A stretch of DNA of 35,844 nucleotides from assembly GCA_000990305.1 (NCBI GenBank), contig LBPR01000001.1, positions 1-35,844 on the forward strand, in the 5' to 3' direction. The translations under genes were made by a program, and so were the position numbers. The notes below the pieces were generated by a model that saw nothing but the letters and a program-made list of their open reading frames with translations, made no database searches and was not told the DNA's origin. Source of the DNA: Candidatus Roizmanbacteria bacterium GW2011_GWC2_34_23 (GTDB lineage Bacteria; Patescibacteriota; Microgenomatia; UBA1406; GWC2-37-13). This document shows, piece by piece, positions 1 through 8,585 of this stretch (position 1 is its first letter; every line of letters starts with the position of its first letter).

Positions 1-118
1 GGTAGATCAAAAAAAAGCAGTTCAAAATCGTATTTACCTTAACGAGAAGATAGAATACAAAGAAGGCGAGATAGAGTCATATCTTTGGCAGATTTGGGTA
101 GAAGATAAGAAGAATTAG
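1..118 (+). CDS. C-terminal end of an unidentified protein (partial)
   Basis: The window opens inside a plus-strand reading frame (codons from base 2) that runs 38 codons to a TAG ending at 118. The tail is hydrophilic and ends YLWQIWVEDKKN. It stops 3 bases before the stop codon of the convergent glycosyltransferase gene. Several GT-C proteins in this window also end in a short soluble tail with aromatic residues, so this may be another one. The fragment is too short to assign a family. Confidence 0.5.
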   Translation, partial: VDQKKAVQNRIYLNEKIEYKEGEIESYLWQIWVEDKKN

Positions 119-121
119 TTT

Positions 122-1600
122 TTACTTTACTCCTAACCATAGTTCAATTACATAGTCATCGTTAAAATTTTTTGAAGCTATTTTTTTACCTCTCTTTGGC
201 TCATTATTTTTTCTCCATTTTTTTACTCTAAACTGGAAATTATCTTTTTCAACAATAAACCAGCATTGATTATTAGTGAAATCAACCTGTGGTTGTTTTT
301 GGTTATTAATTCGAGTGTAATACGAAATTAAGTAATTGTAAGTATATGGGATAACAGGGGGAGTGTAAAATCTTAGACAGTAGTCATTATTTTTGACTTG
401 ATCAAGTACGTAAAGTACAGCTGTTTCAGACGACTTTAATCCTGTTAAAACTTTATCTTTTTTTGATAGAACCTCTTTATTAAAAGCGAATATGTTTAAT
501 GTCAAAAATAATATCAAAATAATATATCTTCCATAAACTAAGAATAAATTTCTACCTGAAGTGATTAAATAAAACGCATTAATAATAATAAATAAAAATA
601 TATATTGAATCCCTTCGTAATAATTGGACCAGAAATTGTCTTTGTAAAGCAATGAACCTAAAAATAAAAGCAAGACTAATCCAATAAAATACAATGTAGT
701 CTCATATTTATAAGTTTTATTTTTAAATTTGATCAAAATACCTATTAAAATAATCAGTATAAATACACTTAAAAGATTATTTCGATCATAAAATATTCCG
801 CTAAAATATGTCCAAAAAAGTATTAATCTATCTTTAAAAACATCAATAAAAGGTTTGGGATTATGAAGTTTTGGAACAATAAAAAAATTAATAAGAGTTT
901 TGGTTTGTATGAACCCGTTTTTGACTTCAAATAAAAGCCTGGGTAAAAAAGGGATTATGAAACCTGAAAAATAAAGTGCAATTGCTTTGATATTAGGCTT
1001 TCTTTTGTAGTTAAAAATAACCATCATTAAGGTAAAGAATGGAATTATGAATAAACCAAAAGATACTTCAAACTCAAAGACAAAACCTAAAGAAAGGGCG
1101 ATGAAAAACAACCATAAATTTTTTCTACTTTTAGAATAATAGTAAGTACATATAATTAGAGCAAGTATCATATAGGGCGTCACAATATTATTGCTGGCAA
1201 AGAAGGCTAATGGTATAAAATACGGTGATATAGTTATGATTAACAAAAAAAACAGAGCGGTAATTAAATTAAATTCTTTTTTCAAAAAAAAGAAAAAGGC
1301 CAAATTGACCAATACAGAAATCATAAACATTAGATAATAAAATGAGATTGGATTTCCATTAAAAAGAAAATAAGGAATTGAGACTACATAATACCACCAA
1401 GCGCCGTGATTGACACCAGCCATACCAGTTGTTGGACCGATAAATGTCAGGTTTTTGTCCCGAACAATTTCTTCAGCTTTTAAAAAGTCACGACCCTGGT
1501 CATAAGTATAGGGAACGGTTTTATTGATGATTGGAGTCAATCGAAGATAAATAAAAACGAAGAAAGCAAATAAAAATAAAAAAAACTTGAAATATTTCAT
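122..1600 (-). CDS. GT-C type membrane glycosyltransferase (DQGRD subgroup)
   Basis: A polytopic membrane protein of 492 residues with an N-terminal transmembrane helix, then the motif YDQGRDF about 35 residues in, then about ten more hydrophobic segments and a soluble C-terminal tail. This is the layout of the PMT/ArnT (GT39-like) GT-C superfamily, where acidic residues in the first extracellular loop help catalysis and the donor is a polyprenyl-phosphate sugar. Two other window proteins share the Gln-Xaa-Arg-Asp loop. I chose the ATG at 1600 over an in-frame TTG one codon upstream, because TATAAT (minus strand, 1607-1612) lies 6 bases before it, which suggests a leaderless mRNA. The acceptor substrate cannot be told from sequence. 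Confidence 0.8.
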   Translation of the reverse strand: MKYFKFFLFLFAFFVFIYLRLTPIINKTVPYTYDQGRDFLKAEEIVRDKNLTFIGPTTGMAGVNHGAWWYYVVSIPYFLFNGNPISFYYLMFMISVLVNLAFFFFLKKEFNLITALFFLLIITISPYFIPLAFFASNNIVTPYMILALIICTYYYSKSRKNLWLFFIALSLGFVFEFEVSFGLFIIPFFTLMMVIFNYKRKPNIKAIALYFSGFIIPFLPRLLFEVKNGFIQTKTLINFFIVPKLHNPKPFIDVFKDRLILFWTYFSGIFYDRNNLLSVFILIILIGILIKFKNKTYKYETTLYFIGLVLLLFLGSLLYKDNFWSNYYEGIQYIFLFIIINAFYLITSGRNLFLVYGRYIILILFLTLNIFAFNKEVLSKKDKVLTGLKSSETAVLYVLDQVKNNDYCLRFYTPPVIPYTYNYLISYYTRINNQKQPQVDFTNNQCWFIVEKDNFQFRVKKWRKNNEPKRGKKIASKNFNDDYVIELWLGVK

Positions 1601-1614
1601 CAATAAATTATAAC

Positions 1615-3687
1615 CTATTTTCTTGTTTTGTCAGAGATAAAAGATATTAAATACCAATAAGCTTCCACAGGACGAGTCAGACAATATCTAATCTGTTTTT
1701 TGCAGTTGGGAGCAAAGTAAATGAATTTATTTAATTTAAATTCTAAATCTTCATTTAATTTAATGGAGACAGAATATTTTTTTGGCTTATCACTATAAAT
1801 ATCAACATATTGGACAAATTGGTTGGCTGGGTTTTGCATAACAATTGTTTTTTTAACTGGTGCGGAAGTAAATACTCTAATACTTGAAGAAATAATGACG
1901 GGCAGATTATAAATATCTCTTCCGGATAAAATTATTCTAACAGGATTACGTCCGGCTACTGCGTATTGATTGTGAGGATAAAATAAACTTTTTTTTAAGT
2001 CTATTTTTTTGTTGATTGGTTCTGGAAAAAGGAAAGGATATTGTTCGTTTCTAATTTTTGATATCAATTCGGGTTTGATCTGAAAATATATTTCACAGGT
2101 ATTATTTGCACATCTGTTCGTTAAGCCAACCGCCGATACATTATCGATTACCCAATTTAAATTAAATCCGGTCGGTTTTTTTACAAATTTAATTGGAGAA
2201 AGATTTTTATCATATATTTTATAAATAATTTCATTTTTATTGGATGGAGTTAATTGTATGCGTTGATCATAAAAAGCAATCTTTAATTTTTCTTTAGAGC
2301 TTTTTGAGTACGAGATTTCAATTCGATCATTAAAACTATTTATTTTTAAAGATTTTTGGTCATAAATCTTCGGTAATATAATTGCGTTTGGATCAATTTC
2401 AAAATCTTTTTTTATATCAAACAATCCATAGCCGGCATCGGGAAGATTGGATATATTTTTTATTTGTGATTGTTTTTGAGCGCTATCATAATAACTGAAG
2501 GATCCGTTGATAAGATATGGGACGATCCAGTAGCCGCTTTTTTTTGCCTCATAATTGTTGTAAGGGTCAGAATAATTCTTATCATAAAGACGGAGATCAG
2601 TAATTAAAATATCATCATTTTTTTTAATTAAGCGAACTCGATAAAAAGGGGTGGTAATCCAAAAAGCCTGCCAATCTAAATTATTGACTAAATTTTTTCC
2701 GAAATAAACACTAATTTTATTTTGTTTCCAAAAAGCAAGTAACTCGTCTATTGAGACAAATTTAATTAAACCCTCACTATTTCTTTTACCAAGAAGTTCA
2801 AGTTGAGCGATATATTCTTGCTGGAAATTATCATCCATTGAGTTTTCAAGTCCCAACATCGCAAAACCCGTCTGATTATCCGGTTGGTTAATAGTTTGAT
2901 CGATTAACGACTTAAAATAATCAAAAGTTTTTTTATTTTTCATGTAATCGTTAGGTTGACTAGTAAATGTGCTGGTATTGTCACCATAATTAAATAATGG
3001 GTCAGTAACGGTTTGTCTGACAATTAATACAGGATCATCATTCTCATAGCCAGGTATAAAAAGCCAGTTACTTGATGCAGGATATGGATAGTGAGGAGGA
3101 CCACCGTAAAGAGTATAACTATCAGTTCCGTATTGTTCCCGGGTTATCTGTTGAATTTTTACACCATATTCTTTGTGAATATAATTAAGTGTATTTGTAT
3201 CAATCATCCAGGCAGAAGTAACGTTTGGATAGTAGCCAAATTTTTCAAAAAAAACTGAAAACAAATAGTCGACGATTTTTTTAGAATCATCTTTGCTATA
3301 ACCAATTGTAAAAGCGTTTTGGGCCTCAAACCAATTTTCAACAGTTATATTATGGCTTACTCCAACAGTTTTTATAAGTTGCGGAGTCATTTCAATTAAT
3401 AAGCCGAATTTGATTAACTCTGGATAATCATTAGAATATTTTTTCAAATAATTAACGTACTCTTCATTTGTTAAAACATCATAGCGTAGAGCAAAATATG
3501 CCGGAATTTTTTTAGATATGTGAGCTTCAACTTGTTTCTTGAGATAAATAAACGACCCTTTAGAACAACATTCTTCACCTCTAGCCTGATTAATAATTAG
3601 AACCTGAGCAGGTTCTTTTGCATAGATATTTGTTTTAAATAAGAATAAGAATAAAAATAAAATTAAAGAAAAAAAAACTTTTTTCAT
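1615..3687 (-). CDS. Secreted protein, possible deacetylase/glycosidase-like domain
   Basis: 690 residues. A clear signal peptide (MKK, then a run of Leu/Phe, ending near ANIYAKE-type residues about position 24) predicts export. The first half has features reminiscent of NodB/polysaccharide-deacetylase or TIM-barrel enzymes: FALRYDVL near residue 65, then EMTPQ, then SAWMIDTNTLNYI near 160, and an aromatic-rich stretch around residue 195. The second half looks like beta-rich, carbohydrate-binding-like sequence. No firm catalytic motif is visible, so the enzyme call is an inference. Its ATG overlaps the TGA of the upstream GT2 gene (3684-3687, ATGA), a sign of translational coupling, so it probably acts on, or together with, the glycan made by the neighbouring enzymes. 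Confidence 0.6.
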   Translation of the reverse strand: MKKVFFSLILFLFLFLFKTNIYAKEPAQVLIINQARGEECCSKGSFIYLKKQVEAHISKKIPAYFALRYDVLTNEEYVNYLKKYSNDYPELIKFGLLIEMTPQLIKTVGVSHNITVENWFEAQNAFTIGYSKDDSKKIVDYLFSVFFEKFGYYPNVTSAWMIDTNTLNYIHKEYGVKIQQITREQYGTDSYTLYGGPPHYPYPASSNWLFIPGYENDDPVLIVRQTVTDPLFNYGDNTSTFTSQPNDYMKNKKTFDYFKSLIDQTINQPDNQTGFAMLGLENSMDDNFQQEYIAQLELLGKRNSEGLIKFVSIDELLAFWKQNKISVYFGKNLVNNLDWQAFWITTPFYRVRLIKKNDDILITDLRLYDKNYSDPYNNYEAKKSGYWIVPYLINGSFSYYDSAQKQSQIKNISNLPDAGYGLFDIKKDFEIDPNAIILPKIYDQKSLKINSFNDRIEISYSKSSKEKLKIAFYDQRIQLTPSNKNEIIYKIYDKNLSPIKFVKKPTGFNLNWVIDNVSAVGLTNRCANNTCEIYFQIKPELISKIRNEQYPFLFPEPINKKIDLKKSLFYPHNQYAVAGRNPVRIILSGRDIYNLPVIISSSIRVFTSAPVKKTIVMQNPANQFVQYVDIYSDKPKKYSVSIKLNEDLEFKLNKFIYFAPNCKKQIRYCLTRPVEAYWYLISFISDKTRK

Positions 3688-4493
3688 TTTCCGAACAAGT
3701 AATTTTTTATTAAATGAAGCCTTGTTCTAATAGGGGCGTATTTCAAGCCAAATATTAAACGATTTTTTTTTTGATATTTTTGGTGGATAGGGGAGCCGGA
3801 GCCGCCGGTTGACTGGGCATTTTTGTGCCAGATAATAATCTTAGGATTATAGAACAATTTAAAACCGGCTATTTTCGCCCGTTCGCAGAAGTCGGAATCT
3901 TCAAAATATAAAAAATATTTTTCGTCCCAAAAGCCAATCTGATCAACAACTTTTTTATTAAAAAATAACATACATCCGGTAATAAAATCAGTTTCCTCAA
4001 ATTTTTCATATTGGTGATTATCAACTTCGTCAACTCCCCGATGAGAAGTATAGACATTTTTCCAATCATTAATGCCTCCGGCATACCAAAGAATTTTACC
4101 AATATCTTTTTTTTGATATTTTTTGTGGTATTCATATCCGGGTGCATAATAAATCTTACCGCCAAAAATATCTGCCTTTTCAAATCCTTTTTCGGCAGAT
4201 AAGGAAAAATTTTTATCAAAAAAAATATCATTATTGATTGCACAAAATTTATCAATTCTCTGACTGATAAAATATTTAGTACCTTCATTAATGCCATACG
4301 CATACCCATTGTTCGGTAGAGATTGGAGAACTACTTTCATAGGATATTTACCGATTTTAAAATCTTCCTTTTTTGTTGAAACGTCAGCAATGTAGACAGA
4401 AATATTTTTAGCATCATTAACGGTGGCAAGAGAGTCGAGAAATTCTCGAGTGAGTTGATATTGGTTGTAGTTAACAGTTATTAATCCAATCAT
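3684..4493 (-). CDS. GT2 family glycosyltransferase (rhamnosyltransferase-like)
   Basis: 269 residues, a typical soluble GT2 (GT-A fold) length. Seen: N-terminal TVNYNQYQLT (Rossmann-like nucleotide-binding start), AINNDIFF near residue 90 in the DXD position, then TGCMLFF, GFWDEKYFLYFEDSDFCERA and a His-rich WHKNAQS tail. This is the classic WbbL/rhamnosyltransferase pattern, in which EDxDxxxR supplies the catalytic base region. It should transfer a sugar from a nucleotide-sugar donor at the inner face of the membrane. A TATAAA box lies 8 bases upstream of the ATG, next to the hairpin element at 4508-4573. The gene overlaps the next one by 4 bases. Confidence 0.88.
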   Translation of the reverse strand: MIGLITVNYNQYQLTREFLDSLATVNDAKNISVYIADVSTKKEDFKIGKYPMKVVLQSLPNNGYAYGINEGTKYFISQRIDKFCAINNDIFFDKNFSLSAEKGFEKADIFGGKIYYAPGYEYHKKYQKKDIGKILWYAGGINDWKNVYTSHRGVDEVDNHQYEKFEETDFITGCMLFFNKKVVDQIGFWDEKYFLYFEDSDFCERAKIAGFKLFYNPKIIIWHKNAQSTGGSGSPIHQKYQKKNRLIFGLKYAPIRTRLHLIKNYLFGK

Positions 4494-4507
4494 AAATAAT
4501 TTTTATA

Positions 4508-4573
4508 AAAGCTCAATATCGAAATTTTTTAACGGAAAACAACAAACCATAAAAAATTTGATATCTTCGCTTT
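4508..4573. repeat. Hairpin element, type 2 core, copy 1
   Basis: An imperfect inverted repeat: the left arm starts AAAGCTCAATATCGAAA and the right arm is ATATCTTCGCTTT, with an A/T-rich core containing CGGAAAACAACAAACC. It is nearly identical to 23726-23795 in the core and shares its two ends with the three type 1 elements. It lies directly upstream of a GT2 gene. Confidence 0.75.
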
Positions 4574-4579
4574 TTGAAA

Positions 4580-5449
4580 TTAAAGAATCTTTTGTATTAT
4601 TCTCTCGGTTAAACTCTTCTCTTTCTTCCAGTAAAGCGTTTCTTTTAAACCTTTTCTAAAAAATTCTTCTTCATTTATCTTTCCTTCAACTTTAAATTTC
4701 TTCATTTCCAAATAATAAAAATAAACAATTAAGTAATAAAACATTTGTAAGAACGCCAACACCAATCCTTGACTGCCGTCTTTATATCCTTCCCCGGCAA
4801 AGTAGCGGCTGATGAATTCATTTAATGCTCTGGCAATGGCGTTTGAAAAAGTCAGATCCTTTTTTGATTCAAAAATTTCCTTTGCTTCATATTTAGCATA
4901 CCTTTGAAATTTTGATAAATACTCATCAATATTTTGATAGTTGTGATGAAGAAGGGCAAATTCTTCTTTTGGTTCGATTATATAGCCATTACCGGCTACT
5001 TTTGGTTGACGATGAATGATTTTTGGCCAAATAACTTTATCTTTTTTGAAAAGTCTTACTTGGTAATCTGGCCACCAACGGGAATGTCGTATCCAACGAC
5101 CAAAAGTAATATTTTTTCGGGGAATTTTAAAATAATCGAAAGCGTCAAGTTTTTCTCGAATAATAATTTTTAATCCTGATGGAACAATTTCATCAGGATC
5201 TAAAAAAAAGACATAATCACTTTTGGCAAAGTCTTTGGTTTTTTCCCGAATCAATTCGACGTAGGGAACTTCGTCTTTCATCTCAACAATCTTTATTAAC
5301 TTATTATTTATAAGTGAAGTTTTTAAAGCACTATCAATCCCAATATCAACAATTATTATTTCTTTAACCAAATCTTCAACTGAAGAGATGACTTTGAAAA
5401 GATGTATGGGACTATCTTTGACAACTATGACGGCGGATATGTTTTTCAT
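4580..5449 (-). CDS. GT2 family glycosyltransferase (WaaE/KdtX-like)
   Basis: 289 residues. N-terminal ISAVIVVKDSP leads into a GT-A fold; DIGIDS sits where DDGS is usual, FFLDPDEIVP is the DXD metal and nucleotide-sugar site, and the later RHSRWWPDYQVRLFKK block is typical of the WaaE-like branch (glucosyltransferases of core oligosaccharide and cell-surface glycans). A predicted membrane-associated segment (FLQMFYYLIVYFYYLE) lies near residue 235. Only 2 bases separate its ATG from the stop of the flippase gene upstream, so the two are almost certainly co-transcribed. The exact sugar is unknown. Confidence 0.87.
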   Translation of the reverse strand: MKNISAVIVVKDSPIHLFKVISSVEDLVKEIIIVDIGIDSALKTSLINNKLIKIVEMKDEVPYVELIREKTKDFAKSDYVFFLDPDEIVPSGLKIIIREKLDAFDYFKIPRKNITFGRWIRHSRWWPDYQVRLFKKDKVIWPKIIHRQPKVAGNGYIIEPKEEFALLHHNYQNIDEYLSKFQRYAKYEAKEIFESKKDLTFSNAIARALNEFISRYFAGEGYKDGSQGLVLAFLQMFYYLIVYFYYLEMKKFKVEGKINEEEFFRKGLKETLYWKKEKSLTERIIQKIL

Positions 5450-5451
5450 AT

Positions 5452-6882
5452 TTATTTAAACAACAGTTTAACTTCTTCAATTAAATTAATTTTAAATATT
5501 AGATATAACGTCAAGTAATAAGTCATTATACCGCCAATAATTGGAATAAGTAAAGACGGTAAAAATGTTACAAATTGATTTAACAAAAAAACAAATAAAC
5601 CCATTACTAATCCGGAAAACAAAAAAGGAATAATATTCTTTATAAAAGAAAAAGGAACGATTTTTTTTGCTTGTTGTTGGACTAACATAAATGATGAGGA
5701 TAAGATTACAAGAGTTAGAGGAAATCCATAAACACCATATGATTTTGTAAGGATTGGAGTCAGTATCCAAGTAAGAGCGGTCCAGCCAACCATAAAATAA
5801 AATGATATTTTAACTTTCCCAATTCCATTTAAAAGATTTATAAAAGGCGTTGAATAGGAAGAAAAAAGTGAAGAAAGACAGAATAAATAAAAAAGAGGTA
5901 AAGCACTTTCCCATTTAGAGTAACGAGGAATTAACTGAACCATTTTACCCATAATTAATGATAGTCCTAAAGTTGCCGGAATAATCAATGCCGACTGATA
6001 ATAGATGATTTTTTCAATTAATCTCGAAAGACGGTCTTTTTCATTTTGAAACCGTGAGAAGAGCGGAAAGAGAACTCTGGAGAGTGAGTCCATAATAATT
6101 CGAATGGGTGATTCGGCCCATTTTTTGGCCCAGCCAATGTATCCGAGGGCTTGAAAACCAAGGACTTTTCCAAGATATAGAGTTAGCAAATCGTCTTTGA
6201 CTAAAGCTAAAAAAGAACTCATTTGAAAGGGAACTCCGAATGACAGAAGTTTTTTTAAAGATACAATATTGATTCCGACTTTTGGTTTCCAAAACGAAAT
6301 TTTATAAATTAGAATTACTCCAATTAACGATCGAAGAATAACGGCCACTGTAAAACTGTTTAAGCCCCAACCCGCTAAGGCCAAGATAATAACAGATAAA
6401 TAAAAGATGGTGTTTTCAACCACTTGAACAATAACAATTTTTTGAAACTGAATTTTTTTTTCCAAAAATATTGATGGGATTGTTTTGAGAGATGAAAAGA
6501 AAAAAGAAGCGAGCAGAGCCTGATAAAGGAATTTACCTTCAGCAGGTAATTTATAAAAAGAAACTATAAAAGGACTGGCAAAAAAACCGATGATAACAAT
6601 AGTGATAATTAAGATTTGTTGGACAGTAAAAACTGTCATAACTTCGCGGTCTTCGATTTCCTTTTTTTGAATCAGTGAGGCGGCAAGACCAATATCTGAA
6701 AAATAATTAAGGATTGCTATAATTGACAAAACTGTAAAATAAATACCAAATATTTGCGGGGAAAGCAGGATTGTTAAAACCAGATTGGCAGCAAAGCCAA
6801 GGATGGCGGAATATCCGCTTTGAAAGAAAAGGCTTAGGGTTGAGAGAATGGTCTGTTTTTTGAGTTGATTTTTATCTTCCAT
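5452..6882 (-). CDS. Wzx-type polysaccharide flippase (PST/MOP superfamily)
   Basis: 476 residues with about 14 hydrophobic segments and no large soluble domain. The N-terminal block (LSLFFQSGYSAILGFAA, then SPQIFGIYFTVLSI and SDIGLAASLIQKK) is typical of PST-family oligosaccharide translocases. These flip undecaprenyl-diphosphate-linked glycans across the membrane. The gene begins an operon with the GT2 gene downstream (2-base gap), and uppP is in the same window, so assembly, flipping and carrier recycling are all represented. No clear -10 box sits close to its ATG. Confidence 0.85.
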   Translation of the reverse strand: MEDKNQLKKQTILSTLSLFFQSGYSAILGFAANLVLTILLSPQIFGIYFTVLSIIAILNYFSDIGLAASLIQKKEIEDREVMTVFTVQQILIITIVIIGFFASPFIVSFYKLPAEGKFLYQALLASFFFSSLKTIPSIFLEKKIQFQKIVIVQVVENTIFYLSVIILALAGWGLNSFTVAVILRSLIGVILIYKISFWKPKVGINIVSLKKLLSFGVPFQMSSFLALVKDDLLTLYLGKVLGFQALGYIGWAKKWAESPIRIIMDSLSRVLFPLFSRFQNEKDRLSRLIEKIIYYQSALIIPATLGLSLIMGKMVQLIPRYSKWESALPLFYLFCLSSLFSSYSTPFINLLNGIGKVKISFYFMVGWTALTWILTPILTKSYGVYGFPLTLVILSSSFMLVQQQAKKIVPFSFIKNIIPFLFSGLVMGLFVFLLNQFVTFLPSLLIPIIGGIMTYYLTLYLIFKINLIEEVKLLFK

Positions 6883-6950
6883 AATAAATAAATTTTTTCG
6901 AAAAAAACTCGCTTACCTCGAAGGCCCTTAATTAATTACAGTTTATCTGT

Positions 6951-8471
6951 TTAGCGACTATTTTGTTTGACGTTATTCGAGGGGCGCTCAAACAGGTTTT
7001 TCTTCAAAAATCTATTTATTATTTTTATATTTAAAAACATCAAAAAGATTAAAGTTGATAGCGATATAAAATTACCAACTTTTTCTATTAAAGTTTGTTT
7101 ATCTTTATCAAATGGTTCAATTGATGATTTAGCAATGAATTCTAAAGGAACTTCTTTTTTCTTTTCTAAACTTCTCCAGTAATTATAGTCAATAGTTTTT
7201 GGTAGATACTCGGCGATCGCATAGGCAGCTTTTTTTTCAATATAACTTTGGGTGAGATAGCGTTTTTCAAATTCAGTTTGTTTTATCGTTTGACCTTTAA
7301 AATATTTTTGGTTAATAAAAATTGTAGCTAATATCAAAAAAAATACAATGAAAGATTTTATTGGAATTTTTAAATTTTGGAAAAAGTAACTGGCAAGAAA
7401 ACTAATACCGAGCAGTGAGGGTCCAATAAAACGCCACGGGAATTGAACAACTGACATAATCGGTGAAAACAATTCCCAAATTAATTTAGATTGGTAAAGT
7501 GTCAGGAAAAGAAAAAATAAAGAATAGATTGTAAAGAATAATAAAATTTTGTTTATTTTGTTTTTTTTGACCAAAGTTTTATATAAAAACATTAATAAAC
7601 CAAGGGTAAAAAATATTATTTGCAGTTTGCCGATTTTAAAAGACAGGCCGTCACTTATACAATCTTGAGTCGATCCGCCGTATCCCCAAGGAGAGTCCCA
7701 AAGTTGATTAAGGCAGAGAAAATGATTCTGGAAACTTGTCAGAGTGGCCACTTCTTTGGCCCAAGTAGAACTCATTTCGGCAATAGCGGGGAGCCAAAAA
7801 TAACCGGAAAGAAAAAGAGCAAAAAGAAGGGAAGGCAAATTAGTTTTTTTATTTTTTAAAAGAAGAATAAAAATTAATACGAGAGGAATAAATATAAGAG
7901 AGTAAATATTATGACTAGTTAAAGTAAATGACAAAATAATAGTTGTTAAAAAAAATATTTTTCGATTATTTTTTAAACTGTTTTTATAAGCAAGATGAAA
8001 AGTCAAAGGCATTAGGGCCAAAAACCAAAGTTCAGCCAAGTTGCCACGGACAAAGATGTCTAAAGGAAAGTAAAGTGAGGTAATATAAAGAACTCCTCCG
8101 AGTAAAGATGGATAAAAATCGAAGAAATTTTTGAGAAACAAATAACTTCCGGTAAAACCGACCAAAAGAGCCAAAAGAAAAGAAAGTTTTAATGATGAGA
8201 CAATGTCAAAACCAGTCAGGTTAATTAATCCGGTCAGCCAATAAGAAAAAGGAGCATAAAAGTTAAAGACAGGAAATCCTAATTTAAAGTTAAAATCAGG
8301 GGCAATTCGTGGTGGAATATGTAGTTGTCTTAATTCTAAGACAAACTGTTGGATGCGGGCCGGTTGAGTGGAATCATGAAAGGTAAACATTGTGGAGGAA
8401 AAAGGATTCAGGTTACGGCCCAGAATAAAAACAATCAAGAATAGGACTACGACAAAAGTAATCTTTTTCAT
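6951..8471 (-). CDS. PTPS-related GT-C-like membrane protein
   Basis: 506 residues, about ten membrane segments. It resembles the large integral membrane proteins annotated as 6-pyruvoyl-tetrahydropterin-synthase related (PF10131), which are GT-C-like: the first loop has FTFHDSTQPARIQQF (D/H/R residues at the donor site) followed by GFPVFNFYAPFSYWLTGL. I placed the start at the ATG at 8471 (MKKITFV): the frame continues upstream, but that stretch translates the hairpin element, and TATAAT (minus strand, 8479-8484) is 7 bases from this ATG. The C-terminus (FERPSNNVKQNSR) is basic. Substrate unknown; probably a surface glycosylation enzyme. Confidence 0.72.
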   Translation of the reverse strand: MKKITFVVVLFLIVFILGRNLNPFSSTMFTFHDSTQPARIQQFVLELRQLHIPPRIAPDFNFKLGFPVFNFYAPFSYWLTGLINLTGFDIVSSLKLSFLLALLVGFTGSYLFLKNFFDFYPSLLGGVLYITSLYFPLDIFVRGNLAELWFLALMPLTFHLAYKNSLKNNRKIFFLTTIILSFTLTSHNIYSLIFIPLVLIFILLLKNKKTNLPSLLFALFLSGYFWLPAIAEMSSTWAKEVATLTSFQNHFLCLNQLWDSPWGYGGSTQDCISDGLSFKIGKLQIIFFTLGLLMFLYKTLVKKNKINKILLFFTIYSLFFLFLTLYQSKLIWELFSPIMSVVQFPWRFIGPSLLGISFLASYFFQNLKIPIKSFIVFFLILATIFINQKYFKGQTIKQTEFEKRYLTQSYIEKKAAYAIAEYLPKTIDYNYWRSLEKKKEVPLEFIAKSSIEPFDKDKQTLIEKVGNFISLSTLIFLMFLNIKIINRFLKKNLFERPSNNVKQNSR

Positions 8472-8490
8472 CAAGTTTATTATAGCAAAG

Positions 8491-8585
8491 AAAGCTTGAT
8501 ACCGTATTTTTTCGACCGCCACACTCCCTCACCAAATTGGTGAGGGACCCCTGGCGATTGTCTCAAAAATAGGTATCTGCACTTT
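8491..8585. repeat. Hairpin element, type 1 core, copy 1
   Basis: Nested hairpins. The outer arms are AAAGCTTGATACC and GGTATCTGCACTTT, the middle arms CGCCA-type, and the innermost is a perfect 10-bp stem (CCCTCACCAA, one-base loop, at 8524-8544). It lies 20 bases upstream of the start at 8471 and touches the stop codon of the next gene. Confidence 0.85.
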
